DNA of 64,000 bases, taken from Bradyrhizobium sp. GTDB taxonomy: Bacteria; Pseudomonadota; Alphaproteobacteria; Rhizobiales; Xanthobacteraceae. The notes beneath the pieces were generated by a model. It did no database searches. It was not told the origin of the DNA and was given only the letters and a program-made list of their open reading frames with translations. Numbering within the stretch: the first letter of the stretch is position 1; each line of letters begins with the position of its first letter. Where the stretch lies: NCBI RefSeq assembly GCF_022844465.1, contig NZ_JALHLP010000003.1, forward strand, positions 310,001-374,000, given 5' to 3'. Made by a program: the position numbers and the translations under genes. Below, piece by piece: positions 25,536-34,441 of the stretch.

Positions 25536-25765
25536 ATTCGAGCCGTCATATAACGCGAGCACGGCCTCGGTGCCTGCCTGCTGTTCAATACCCCGACCAC
25601 GATGTGGCCGATCGAGCCGACGCCCGCGCTGCCGTGGTTCAGCTTTGCAGGATTGGCCTTTGCGCAGGCGATGAACTCGGCCACGTTGCGCGCTGACGCC
25701 TTCGATACCACTGCCAGCATCATCGGCGTCACGCCTTCTTTCGTCGTCTGGAATCCGTAGCGCAT
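25536..25765 (-). pseudogene. Remnant of a TctC/Bug-family solute-binding protein gene
   Basis: The minus strand reads VVSKASARNVAEFIACAKAN then PAKLNHGSAGVGSIGHIVVG, which is the conserved core of tripartite tricarboxylate transporter receptor proteins (consensus roughly NVKELIALAKANPGKLNYGSAG). The frame then breaks; a neighbouring frame continues with a plausible QAGTEAVLALYDG. Neither signal peptide nor C-terminal two-thirds are present. A decayed fragment of a ~320-residue gene, about 70 residues long. Confidence 0.75.
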
Positions 25766-26008
25766 CCATCAAAGCAGCTTCGCGGATGGGTGGCACATAT
25801 GCCCGCGCCCCGCGCCGCGAATGCTTAACGATGTCTTGCTCACCTGGCTTGCAAGCAGCAGCGCAAGCGCACGGTGATGCCTGCTCGCTCCGTCTCCTCA
25901 CTTTAGTGACTTGTTAAGGATACTATGTCTTGAGCCGCCGTGTTTACCCAGAACACCATACCTTCAACCTAGGCTGTGGGGATCAGCTCTCATGCCGCAA
26001 GGTTTTCA

Positions 26009-27889
26009 ATGTTCCAGAGTCTGGCCTCCGTCGCAGATGATTTCAGCAGGGTGCCCCCCCTCGTCGCGATCGTCGTATGTTGCCTCGCGATCGCAGGCTT
26101 GATCGGAGCCATTGCGTATCGCCGCCAGCGCAAACAGAATTCATGCCTCGATACGGCCATCAACAACATGTCGCAGGGACTGACGATGTTCGACAAGTCC
26201 GGTCGACTGGTCATCTGCAATCGGCGCTACATTGAATTGTATGGCCTCTCTCCCAAGGTGGTCAGGCCGGGCTGCACCGTCAGCCGGCTGGTGGAGCACC
26301 GGGTCGAAACGGGCAGCCTTTCCGTAAAGGAGGCGCAAGCCTACGTTGACTATCGACGGAGCGCGATGGCGCAAGACAGGATTGTCAGCAATATCGTCGA
26401 ATTGCCGGACGGTCGGGCGATCGTGGTCACCCGACGTCCAATGAAGGACGGTGGATGGGTCGCCACGCACGACGACATAACCGCGCGGCGACAAGCGGAA
26501 GCCCAGGTCGCTCACCTGGCGCATCACGATGCGTTGACCGGCCTGGCCAATCGTGTCCTGCTGCGCGAAAAGATGGAGACGGAACTCGCGCGCGTTCGAC
26601 GGGGACAGTATCTCGCCGTCCTCTTTTTCGACCTCGATGATTTCAAGAGCATCAACGACGCGCACGGCCACGCGGTCGGCGACAAGCTATTGAGAGCCGT
26701 GGCCGACCGTGCGCAGAGCTGCCTCAGAGAAACGGACACGATTGCGCGTTTTGGAGGCGATGAGTTCGCAATTCTTCAAACCGCGGTCGAGCGACCGTCG
26801 GACCCCGCGATCCTCGCCGCGCGAGTTCGGGAAGCGATCGCGCAACCTTTCGACATCGACGGGCATCAGCTTTTTACCGATATCAGCACCGGAATTTCCG
26901 TGGCGCCGGATGATGGAACGAATCCGGAGCAGCTGCTCAAGCAGGCGGATCTGGCCATGTATGAGGCCAAGAGCGACGGACGCGGCATGTTCCGCTTCTT
27001 CGAGCCGGCGATGAATGCGCGAATCAAGGAGCGGCGCACGCTCGAACTCGATCTGCGAAAGGCGATCGCCGGCGACGGGTTGGAGCTGCACTTCCAGCCG
27101 ATCCTGGATCTCGAGCGCGACGAAATCAGCAGCTGCGAGGCATTGCTGCGCTGGCATCATCCCGAACGCGGCCCAATATCGCCTGCCGAGTTTATTCCGA
27201 TCGCTGAAGAAACGGGCCTTATCTCCATGCTTGGCGAATGGATACTGAACAAGGCCTGCTCCGCCGCGGCAAGCTGGCCGGGCGACGTGTCCGTGGCCGT
27301 CAACGTTTCGTCGATCCAGTTCAAGAACCATAATTTGGCGCTGAAGGTCATCAACGCTCTTGCCCGATCGGGTCTTTCGCCGCGCCGGCTCGACATCGAG
27401 ATCACCGAAGGGGTCCTGATGCGGGATGACGAGACCACGCTGGTGACATTACACCAATTACGCGAACTCGGCGTGCGGATCGTGATGGACGATTTCGGTA
27501 CGGGATACTCCTCGCTGACATATCTGCGGAGCTTCCCCTTCGACAAGATCAAGATCGATCGCTCTTTCATCAAGGATGTTTCGGAGATGGATGATGCCGC
27601 CGCCATCGTGCGCGCCATCACCAGCCTCGCGAGCAGCCTCAAGATGAGGACGACGGCCGAAGGCGTCGAAACGCAGGCCCAACTGGCGAAAATTCGCGAG
27701 TTGGGATGCACCGAAATGCAAGGTTATCTGTTCAGCCAGCCGAAGGCTGCCGAGGACATCGCCCGGCTGCTGCTGGCGCGCGCGGGCGCGGTGGCCGGCA
27801 TGGACCGGCTCTTCGCGGGTAGCGGGCGCAGTGACGACAAGCGAGAGAGACATCACACCGGCGCTTCAGGCGCTCGCATGCTTGGTTGA
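26009..27889 (+). CDS. PAS-GGDEF-EAL protein (cyclic-di-GMP turnover)
   Basis: Membrane-anchored enzyme of 626 residues controlling cyclic di-GMP. One N-terminal helix (LVAIVVCCLAIAGLIGAIAY), a PAS domain (LDTAINNMSQGLTMFDKSGRL), a GGDEF domain with intact G249-G-D-E-F, and an EAL domain with E377-A-L plus DDFGTGYSS and EGVET. The inhibitory RxxD site (RETD) precedes GGDEF at the normal distance, so product feedback is expected. Both catalytic signatures are intact; which activity dominates cannot be told. The ATG at 26009 is preferred to an upstream GTG at 25976, which adds 11 non-membrane residues. Upstream 25526-26008 holds only a decayed gene. The next gene begins 187 bp downstream. Confidence 0.93.
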   Translation: MFQSLASVADDFSRVPPLVAIVVCCLAIAGLIGAIAYRRQRKQNSCLDTAINNMSQGLTMFDKSGRLVICNRRYIELYGLSPKVVRPGCTVSRLVEHRVETGSLSVKEAQAYVDYRRSAMAQDRIVSNIVELPDGRAIVVTRRPMKDGGWVATHDDITARRQAEAQVAHLAHHDALTGLANRVLLREKMETELARVRRGQYLAVLFFDLDDFKSINDAHGHAVGDKLLRAVADRAQSCLRETDTIARFGGDEFAILQTAVERPSDPAILAARVREAIAQPFDIDGHQLFTDISTGISVAPDDGTNPEQLLKQADLAMYEAKSDGRGMFRFFEPAMNARIKERRTLELDLRKAIAGDGLELHFQPILDLERDEISSCEALLRWHHPERGPISPAEFIPIAEETGLISMLGEWILNKACSAAASWPGDVSVAVNVSSIQFKNHNLALKVINALARSGLSPRRLDIEITEGVLMRDDETTLVTLHQLRELGVRIVMDDFGTGYSSLTYLRSFPFDKIKIDRSFIKDVSEMDDAAAIVRAITSLASSLKMRTTAEGVETQAQLAKIRELGCTEMQGYLFSQPKAAEDIARLLLARAGAVAGMDRLFAGSGRSDDKRERHHTGASGARMLG

Positions 27890-28076
27890 GTTTCGAGATG
27901 CTTCCGCGCGCGCTCTTCCCGCAACGAGCAAGCGTCGCAATGGCGCCCAAGATGCGCGGCGTTAGCGATCTGGCAGTGTTAACGGCGAATTGTGGCTCCC
28001 GGCTCGCGGGCTTTACCTCAAGCTTATCGCTGTGCCGTAGTTTCACTGCAGTGGCTCAAAAGGAGCCGGGGAAGCT

Positions 28077-29483
28077 ATGATGCCCGAGTCGAAGCTGACG
28101 TCCGCGCAGCCGCAGGCCGCCGCAGTGCAGGTGAACGATATGGCGGTGCTCGGGGAACAGATCGAGCGCCTGAAATCCCGTGCCCGCCTGGCGGTCATCT
28201 TCGGCGGCGACAAATCCAACTCCGGAGGCGTCGTCTACCAGACGCGCAATACCCGATCCTGGAAAAGCTACGAGGCGGTGGCGCAAGACATCGCCGCATC
28301 GCTTCGTCGGCAGGGATTCCATCACGTCGACCTCATGCCCGACGATATGCGTCTCGGTGATCGGCTGCGGCGCCAGGGTATTCACCTGGCCTGGCTCAAT
28401 ACGGGCGGGGTGCAAGGCTACAATCCTGCCGCGCATGCGTCAGCGATGCTGGAGATGATGGGCGTGCCTTATGTGGGGCACGACCCGCTCGCGGCGACCA
28501 CGCTCGACAACAAGCACTCATTCAAGCGGGAGGCTGTTTGCGCCGGAATCCCGACGCCCGCGTTCACTACCTGGAACATGGCGCGCGGTCCGTTCCGTCC
28601 CGACTTGAACAGCCGGTTCGCACGGGCATTTGGCGATTATGCCGGTCCCTTCGTGGTCAAGCCGGTTTCGGGCCGGGCATCGCTGCACGTTCACGTGGTG
28701 CCCGATGTTGCAAGTCTGCCCGCTGCCATCGCACAGGTCTATGGCGCCACCGATAATGTCGTGCTGGTGGAACAGTATCTGCCTGGCCGCGAGTACTGCA
28801 TCGCGGTGGCGGGACCGATCATCGCGCCCGGTGGCCGACTTACGCGTGGCTCTCGTCCATTCACGTTCGCTGCCCTTGAGCGTGTGCTGATGCCGGACGA
28901 GCGGATCTTCACGTCGATGGACAATCGCCCGATCACCGATGATCGGCTAAAGCCGGTCGATCCTCGCCGCGACGCGAAGTTGCTGGACGAAATGCGGCGT
29001 CTTGGTCACGAGACTTATCTCGAATTCAATCTTGGCTCGCTGATCCGCCTGGATTTGCGCGCCGATGCGAACGGAAAGGTCTTCGTTCTCGAGGCCAACC
29101 CCAAGCCGGATCTCAAAAAACCTACCGCGGGCGTCACAAGCCTCGTCTCCGCCGGCCTGTCCGAAGCCGGTATGGAATACGACGATCTCATCCTGTCGCT
29201 GCTGGCCGACCGTCTTGACTTCCTGTTCGCTCACCGCCGCGGCGCAGTTGGACATCTGGTCGAGCTCTTGGAGACGCCCAATCTCTTCGATTTCGTGCGG
29301 TCGCCGGCGCCGGACGACCCGCAGGCATCCCTTAACGAATTGGCAACAGACCTTAACCTGCTGGCGCTCAACACCTCGATCAACGCGCTAAGGACCGGCA
29401 ACGAGGCAGTGAACGCCGGCCCGAATCCCCGCGATCAGGCCCCGGATATCAAGATCTTGAAGCGTTCAGTGCCCACCAAGTAG
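28077..29483 (+). CDS. ATP-grasp enzyme, D-alanine-D-alanine ligase-like, with chemoreceptor-like C-terminal motif
   Basis: A 468-residue protein with an ATP-grasp fold related to D-Ala-D-Ala ligase: an N-terminal Rossmann-like part (ARLAVIFGGDKSN, LAWLNTGGVQGYNPAAH), a central FVVKPVSGRASLHVHVV lysine-bearing strand, VLVEQYLPGREYCIAVAG, and the Mg-binding C-terminal VFVLEANPKPDLKKPTAGV. It should form a peptide or amide bond using ATP; the substrate is unknown, and the housekeeping ddl is not expected here. Residues 425-441 read DLNLLALNTSINALRTG, strikingly like the signalling tip of chemoreceptors (NLLALNAAIEAARAG), which no ligase carries. The ATG at 28077 follows AGGAGCCGGGGAAG. The sensor-MFS gene follows after 165 bp. 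Confidence 0.75.
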   Translation: MMPESKLTSAQPQAAAVQVNDMAVLGEQIERLKSRARLAVIFGGDKSNSGGVVYQTRNTRSWKSYEAVAQDIAASLRRQGFHHVDLMPDDMRLGDRLRRQGIHLAWLNTGGVQGYNPAAHASAMLEMMGVPYVGHDPLAATTLDNKHSFKREAVCAGIPTPAFTTWNMARGPFRPDLNSRFARAFGDYAGPFVVKPVSGRASLHVHVVPDVASLPAAIAQVYGATDNVVLVEQYLPGREYCIAVAGPIIAPGGRLTRGSRPFTFAALERVLMPDERIFTSMDNRPITDDRLKPVDPRRDAKLLDEMRRLGHETYLEFNLGSLIRLDLRADANGKVFVLEANPKPDLKKPTAGVTSLVSAGLSEAGMEYDDLILSLLADRLDFLFAHRRGAVGHLVELLETPNLFDFVRSPAPDDPQASLNELATDLNLLALNTSINALRTGNEAVNAGPNPRDQAPDIKILKRSVPTK

Positions 29484-29648
29484 GCCATTAGCGAGGGATT
29501 TCGTCATTAACCCGAATTTATGACGTTCCACCTAAAGTTCCAGGCGACTATTCAGGTCCTTTGCGTTTCACCGAGCGACACGGAAACAATGACGATCCCA
29601 GCCAGCCAGGCCGAAGCCCATGGGGATGCGTAAGGCAGCGAGGATAAC

Positions 29649-32051
29649 ATGTTGGGAGGGAGATTCGGCAGTCGATTGATCGACGGGTTTACGATGTTCA
29701 TCGTGACCGCCGTTTCGCTTACGCTGCTTCTTTACGTCAGTTACGGGGACAGCAAGCGCACCTACGAGCAGATCCATATCGAAAAGCTCACCGCCCATGG
29801 CCGGCTGGTGCAGAATTACATCGAGAAATTCCTGCGGGACGGGCTGCCGCTTCGGCAGTATGCCGGATTCAATACGCTGGCAACGCCGATACTGGAAGGC
29901 GAGGACATCGATGTGCTGGCGGTATACGATCAGGCCGGACAGCAGATTTTCGCCGGCATCGACAAAGCGAACCTCAAGCCGCTAGAGCCCCCCAGCGCCA
30001 TTTCACGCGTGAAGCAGGAGATCGCGGTCGAATATGGCGCAACGCATTATCAGGTCATCATTCCGCTGCGTACCCGGTTCGAAACCGTAGGCAACCTTTT
30101 GGTGTCATCGAACACGGAAGTCGTGTCGAAGAAACTGAGCGCTACGTTCCGTCCATTGGTGTATCTGTCCGTTGGACTCGCGGCCGCGTTCGCGGCTGTC
30201 GTCGTCTTCGCATTGCCGCTTCTTCCCCGGGCGCGGGTGCCGTGGCTGCAGATCGGCTACACGATAACGTTCGCAGCGATGTCGGTTGCGGTCGTCTTTG
30301 CGATCGTTGGACTCTACTACGACGGCGTGCAGGGAAAATCGCGGGCCTCGGTTGTCACGCTGGCGCAGCGCTTGAGCGATATCGTTGAATTCAATTTACA
30401 TTTCAAGGATTTCGATGGCATGGCGCGCATTTTCAGTGATTACAGACGCCTGAACACTGAGATCAGCGAAGCGGCGCTGGTCGAGAACGATGTCATCCAA
30501 ATCGACAGCGACCCGACCAAGCTTGGCAAGAAATGGATCTCCGATCCGCAAAATTTCGAGTTCAAGATCGATCTTTCGCGCCCCGATCAGCTGGAGCGGG
30601 TTGTGCATCTGATTGTGACGGTGCCAAAGGACGTGGTCGTCGAAAGGGTGGTTCGCAGCGTCAAGAACCTCGCGGCATTGTTCGTCGCGTCGGCGCTACT
30701 GGCGGGACTGTTCCTGCAAGTCGCCTCATCGCTGCAACACCTCAGGGCCAGCCAAATCGAACCTGACGCCCCTGAGGCGGACCGGGCATCGGCTGAAGAT
30801 ACGGCATTGATCATGATCAAGCCGATCTTCTTCCTCGCTGTTTTCCTCGACAGTCTGACCTATTCATTTCTTCCGAATTTCATGCAGGACGCGGCGGTTG
30901 TTGCTGGCCTGTCCGTCGGTTATGCCTCGATTCCCTTCACGGCCTATTATCTGTGTTTCGCGTTGAGCTTGTTGCCTGCCGGAAATTTCACCGAGCGGTA
31001 CGGGCCTAAGACGGCGATCCTGGTCGGGTTGCTGCTGGCAACCGCGGGTGTAGCCGGAATGGTCATGCGTGTCGGAATCATCGAACTGACTTTCTTGCGG
31101 GGTATCGCGGGGCTGGGACAGGGCATGCTGCTGATCGGCGTGCAGTCCTACATTCTGGCAGTCGCTTCGCCGCAGAAGAAGACGCAGGGCGTTGCCATCA
31201 TTGTATTTGGATTCCAGGGCGGTCTGATTTCCGGAATGGCGCTCGGCTCCCTGCTGGTGAATTACCTCGAGGCGCAAGGAGTTTTCATGATCTCCGGCGC
31301 GATCGGATGCTCCGCCATTTTCTATACCTTGTTGCGCCTGCCAAGTGTCAGCGACCAGGCACGGATCGCCGGAGGATTGGTTGCGGCCGCGCGCCGACTG
31401 GTGCACGACATCCGGGACGTCATGTCCGATCGGGAATTCATCGCGACCCTGCTTTGCATCGGCGTACCCGCAAAGGCGATCCTTACCGGAACGATCACCT
31501 TTGCGATGCCCTTGCTGCTCGTTCAATATAACTACCGTTCAGAGGACATCGGGCAGCTTATCATGTTGTACGGCCTCGCCGTCATTCTGGCGACGGGTTT
31601 TGCTTCGCGTCTGGTGGATCGCACGAGCAACAGCGAGCAGGTGCTGTTCTGGGGGGCCATCCTCAGCGGTGGCGGGCTGATGTTGGTCGGGTTCATGAGT
31701 CCGACGCTTGCCGGCAGCGGGCCGTTCGGCACCGGCGCACTGATTGCCGGGACAATCCTCGTCGGCATCGCTCACGGCTTGATTAATGCGCCCGTAGTGA
31801 CCCACGTCGGCCAGTCAGATCTCGGGAATCGTATCGGCGTGAACCCGGTGACGACGACCTACCGGTTCCTCGAGCGCGCCGGCCATATTGTCGGGCCCCT
31901 GGTAATGGCGCAGATCTTCCTGGTCTTTGGGCAGGACGCGATGGTTATCGTATGGATCGGCGTCGGGATCGCCTGCCTCGGACTCGTGTTTATGGCACGC
32001 AACCTTGTCCAGCCGCCGGTCCGCAACTTGCCATCGGAGGCCCTGCAATGA
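29649..32051 (+). CDS. Major facilitator transporter fused to tandem N-terminal extracytoplasmic sensor regions
   Basis: An 800-residue membrane protein of unusual layout. Residues ~14-32 are a membrane helix; ~35-170 are a periplasmic, dCache/PAS-like region (IDVLAVYDQAGQQIFAGID, GNLLVSSNTEVVSKKL); two helices follow (~172-225); then a second periplasmic region (~225-335, RIFSDYRRLNTEISEAAL, VIQIDSDPTKLGKKW) and another helix. From about residue 380 comes a complete 12-helix MFS domain (ERYGPKTAILVGLLLATAG is motif A-like). A transporter thus appears joined to two sensor modules. The ATG at 29649 has AGGA upstream. Its stop overlaps the next start (ATGA), so it is translationally coupled to a solute-binding protein. 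Substrate unknown. Confidence 0.8.
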   Translation: MLGGRFGSRLIDGFTMFIVTAVSLTLLLYVSYGDSKRTYEQIHIEKLTAHGRLVQNYIEKFLRDGLPLRQYAGFNTLATPILEGEDIDVLAVYDQAGQQIFAGIDKANLKPLEPPSAISRVKQEIAVEYGATHYQVIIPLRTRFETVGNLLVSSNTEVVSKKLSATFRPLVYLSVGLAAAFAAVVVFALPLLPRARVPWLQIGYTITFAAMSVAVVFAIVGLYYDGVQGKSRASVVTLAQRLSDIVEFNLHFKDFDGMARIFSDYRRLNTEISEAALVENDVIQIDSDPTKLGKKWISDPQNFEFKIDLSRPDQLERVVHLIVTVPKDVVVERVVRSVKNLAALFVASALLAGLFLQVASSLQHLRASQIEPDAPEADRASAEDTALIMIKPIFFLAVFLDSLTYSFLPNFMQDAAVVAGLSVGYASIPFTAYYLCFALSLLPAGNFTERYGPKTAILVGLLLATAGVAGMVMRVGIIELTFLRGIAGLGQGMLLIGVQSYILAVASPQKKTQGVAIIVFGFQGGLISGMALGSLLVNYLEAQGVFMISGAIGCSAIFYTLLRLPSVSDQARIAGGLVAAARRLVHDIRDVMSDREFIATLLCIGVPAKAILTGTITFAMPLLLVQYNYRSEDIGQLIMLYGLAVILATGFASRLVDRTSNSEQVLFWGAILSGGGLMLVGFMSPTLAGSGPFGTGALIAGTILVGIAHGLINAPVVTHVGQSDLGNRIGVNPVTTTYRFLERAGHIVGPLVMAQIFLVFGQDAMVIVWIGVGIACLGLVFMARNLVQPPVRNLPSEALQ

Positions 32052-33262
32052 TTGCCAAGCTTGCTCCGCGACCGCCATTCGTCTTGCGCGGCGTCGTTGC
32101 AGCTCTGCTGGCCCTGTCGTTGACGGCGACAGCTGCAGCGGAAAATCAGCCGTTTTCCGCGTGGTTCAAGTACGGCAGCGAGATAGACGCGACCTGGAAT
32201 GTGGCGGGTGACCCTGCCAGGTCGACCGTGGTGTCAATTCGGCGAAAACTGGCGGAAACACATTCGGCGGAACAGCGCGGCACGGTACGACGGGTCCTGG
32301 TGCTCTATCCCCGGTCGTCGTCGGCCTACGATATCGCCATCACAAAGATCCTCAATGTCTTTGAATCGAAGGGCGAGCACGTCGATTTCACCGTGATCAA
32401 CTTCGAACTGAATCACGTGCGCGGCAAGGAGACGATCCAGTTTGCCGAGAACAACAAGTTCGACCTGATTTTCGCCATGGGGTCGGAGTCGACGGCTTGG
32501 CTCTACGACAACTACCGCGGCGGCAAGATTCCCGTAGTATCTGTCTGCTCGAAGGATCCTGTGGAACTCGGGCAGATGAAAAACTACGAAAGCGGCAGCC
32601 AAACCAATTTTGCGTTCACCTCGCTCAACATGCCGGTCGAAGTGCAACTTGCCTACATAATGGAGTTCAAGCCAGACCTGAAGAATCTCGCGATTCTCGT
32701 CGATAGCAAGAACATCAGCGCTGTTCAGACTCAAGCCGAGCCTGTCGCCGCGCGCGCGCGCAAGCAGGGCATCCAGGTCTTCATGGGCACGGTGCAGAAC
32801 CCCGCCAAGGCGCACGAGGAACTGGCGCAGATTATCCCTGATGCGGTGCGCACGATGCAAAAGAACGACTTCGATCTGAGCAAGAGCATCTTCCTGATTA
32901 CCGGCAGCACCACCGTGTTCCGTGAGATCAGAACCATCAATGAAAAGGCCGGCCGGATTCCGGTGGTCAGCATGATTCCAGAGATCGTGAAAGCAGGTCA
33001 GGATACGGCCGTTCTCGCGGTTGGCATCAGCTTCGAAAGCAACGCACACCTCGCCGCCGTCTACGGCACCGATATCCTCAGCGGCAGATCCCAAACGGGC
33101 CAGCTCAAGGTGGGCATCGTCTCGCCGCCCGACATCGCCATCAGTTTCTTGAAAGCGCGCGAAATCGGACTGCGCGTGCCGTTTAGCTTCTTCGAGACCG
33201 CGACGTTCGTCTACGACTATGAAGGTCAGCCGGCGCGCACGGTCGGTCGGAAGTCAAACTAG
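32048..33262 (+). CDS. ABC_sub_bind-family periplasmic substrate-binding protein
   Basis: Exported binding protein of 404 residues. The N-terminus (RPPFVLRGVVAALLALSLTATAAA) is a signal peptide with cleavage near AAA-EN. The mature part shows the two-lobed periplasmic-binding pattern of the ABC_sub_bind family: RVLVLYPRSSSAYDIAITKI, FDLIFAMGSESTAWLY, IPVVSVCSKDPVELGQM, LAILVDSKNISAVQTQ and the C-terminal DIAISFLKAREIGLRVPFSFFETA. No ABC permease or ATPase is nearby; instead it overlaps the sensor-MFS gene by ATGA, so the protein may present ligand to the MFS fusion or its sensor region. Ligand unknown (relatives bind aromatic amino acids or other small molecules). Bases 33263-33397 downstream hold no gene. 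Confidence 0.85.
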   Translation: MIAKLAPRPPFVLRGVVAALLALSLTATAAAENQPFSAWFKYGSEIDATWNVAGDPARSTVVSIRRKLAETHSAEQRGTVRRVLVLYPRSSSAYDIAITKILNVFESKGEHVDFTVINFELNHVRGKETIQFAENNKFDLIFAMGSESTAWLYDNYRGGKIPVVSVCSKDPVELGQMKNYESGSQTNFAFTSLNMPVEVQLAYIMEFKPDLKNLAILVDSKNISAVQTQAEPVAARARKQGIQVFMGTVQNPAKAHEELAQIIPDAVRTMQKNDFDLSKSIFLITGSTTVFREIRTINEKAGRIPVVSMIPEIVKAGQDTAVLAVGISFESNAHLAAVYGTDILSGRSQTGQLKVGIVSPPDIAISFLKAREIGLRVPFSFFETATFVYDYEGQPARTVGRKSN

Positions 33263-33397
33263 ACGAACGGTTGGAAGCGCTCGACCAGGCTTCCTGTTCG
33301 GATCTGGGACGTTCGCGCCCGGCGCGTTTCTCCACCGGGGCGTTCTCGTGAACTTTTGTTGACCCATCCTGATTCTGCTTGGCTTTGATTGGCGCGC

Positions 33398-34246
33398 TTA
33401 CGAGCGCGGCTCGGCCGACACCTGACGCGAAGTCATGATGCTTTCTTGGCGGCTGGTGATGCGGCTCCAATTGTTGCCGGAGCAGTAGAAGCGGCCGAGC
33501 GCGCAGGCTTCGACGCGAAGCGTGTCCGCGCCCTTGATGGCGATGGTGCCGTAATAGGTCGCGCCACTGCCCTGGCTGTAGACGCGGCCGGTCCATTGCC
33601 GCTCCGCCTTCGGCTTCATGTTGATCAGGATCGCCTCGCCATTGTCGTTCGAGGAAGCATCGAGCACGTAGCCGCACAGCGCGGTGCCGCACGGGACGAT
33701 CCGCACCATTCCCTTGCCTTCGGTCTGCCAGTCGCCGACCGGCGAGTCCGCCGACTCGACCTCAACTTCGCGCGAAACGCGCACAACTTGCGGCGCGGGC
33801 TGCGCCGCTTCGACCGGTGCTGCGACCGGCGGCGGCAACGGAATTGCGACCGGCTGAACCGGCGGCGAAGGCGGTGCTGGCGCTGGAGGCGGCGGTGCCG
33901 CGACGATCTGCGTTGTCGCCGCGGCAGGCGTGTACAGGGCCGGCGGCGGCGCGGCGGCGGTCGCAACCGGCGGACCGCTGACTGCCGGCGCGGGCGGCGA
34001 CGGGGCTCGCGTCGCCGGGGCCGTCGTCCTCACCGGCTCACCCGTTGGGCGATCGACGTCCTGGCGGTCGCGGCGGCGCGGCATATTGAGGCCGGAGACC
34101 GACACCGAGGCGCAGGAAATCGCCCGGCAATGCCGCGTCGATTCGATCTGAACCCGATGACCGCCAACCAAGAATGAGACTGAGCCGCCGGCATTGGCGG
34201 ACGAACTGAGCGTCATCAGCAGGGCGAGAAAACCCAATCGTTTCAT
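33398..34246 (-). CDS. Secreted DUF2147-like protein with proline-rich linker
   Basis: A 282-residue exported protein. The signal peptide (MKRLGFLALLMTLSSSANA) is followed by a short N-terminal domain with two cysteines (RHCRAISCASV), a ~130-residue Pro/Ala-rich linker, and a C-terminal DUF2147 domain: DSPVGDWQTEGKGMVRIVPCG, LCGYV, ILINMKPKAERQWTGRVYSQ, ALGRFYCSGNNWSRI. It has the same architecture as the divergent gene at 34442, so the two are paralogues. Function is unknown; both halves suggest a periplasmic or surface role. The ATG at 34246 follows GGAGGCTCC-type sequence on the minus strand, and the longer open frame upstream is not needed. CRP-like sites lie in the shared promoter region. 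Confidence 0.78.
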   Translation of the reverse strand: MKRLGFLALLMTLSSSANAGGSVSFLVGGHRVQIESTRHCRAISCASVSVSGLNMPRRRDRQDVDRPTGEPVRTTAPATRAPSPPAPAVSGPPVATAAAPPPALYTPAAATTQIVAAPPPPAPAPPSPPVQPVAIPLPPPVAAPVEAAQPAPQVVRVSREVEVESADSPVGDWQTEGKGMVRIVPCGTALCGYVLDASSNDNGEAILINMKPKAERQWTGRVYSQGSGATYYGTIAIKGADTLRVEACALGRFYCSGNNWSRITSRQESIMTSRQVSAEPRS

Positions 34247-34302
34247 CGGAGCCTCCGCAGGTTCATTCCAGGGCAGGTTAAGCCCGGGAGCAGGCTCCCC
34301 GA

Positions 34303-34318
34303 TGTGATTTGAGTCACC
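34303..34318. promoter_or_regulatory. CRP/FNR-family-like site, copy 1
   Basis: TGTGA (34303-34307), six bases, TCACC (34314-34318): one mismatch from the symmetric CRP consensus TGTGA-N6-TCACA. Centred about 48 bp from the second site and 64 bp upstream of the minus-strand start at 34246. Confidence 0.55.
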
Positions 34319-34350
34319 TCGCCAATCCCGGCGTCGCCCCTGACGCCACC

Positions 34351-34366
34351 TGTGATGCACATCACA
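34351..34366. promoter_or_regulatory. CRP/FNR-family-like site, copy 2 (perfect consensus)
   Basis: TGTGA (34351-34355), TGCACA, TCACA (34362-34366), part of the longer palindrome CTGTGATG-CA-CATCACAG. Perfect match to the CRP core. Centred about 83 bp upstream of the DUF2147 start at 34442. Which CRP/FNR paralogue would bind is unknown. Confidence 0.7.
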
Positions 34367-34441
34367 GAACGTCACGGCGTCACGGCATAGGGTCGCCTCA
34401 AGTTCATCCGCCACCGTTCACCAGCCGCTCAGGAGGCTCCC

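Noticed and set aside
34303..34366. FNR sites (TTGAT-N4-ATCAA) in the DUF2147 intergenic region
   Set aside because: The half-sites are TGTGA/TCACA, i.e. CRP-like, and lack the FNR TTGAT core.
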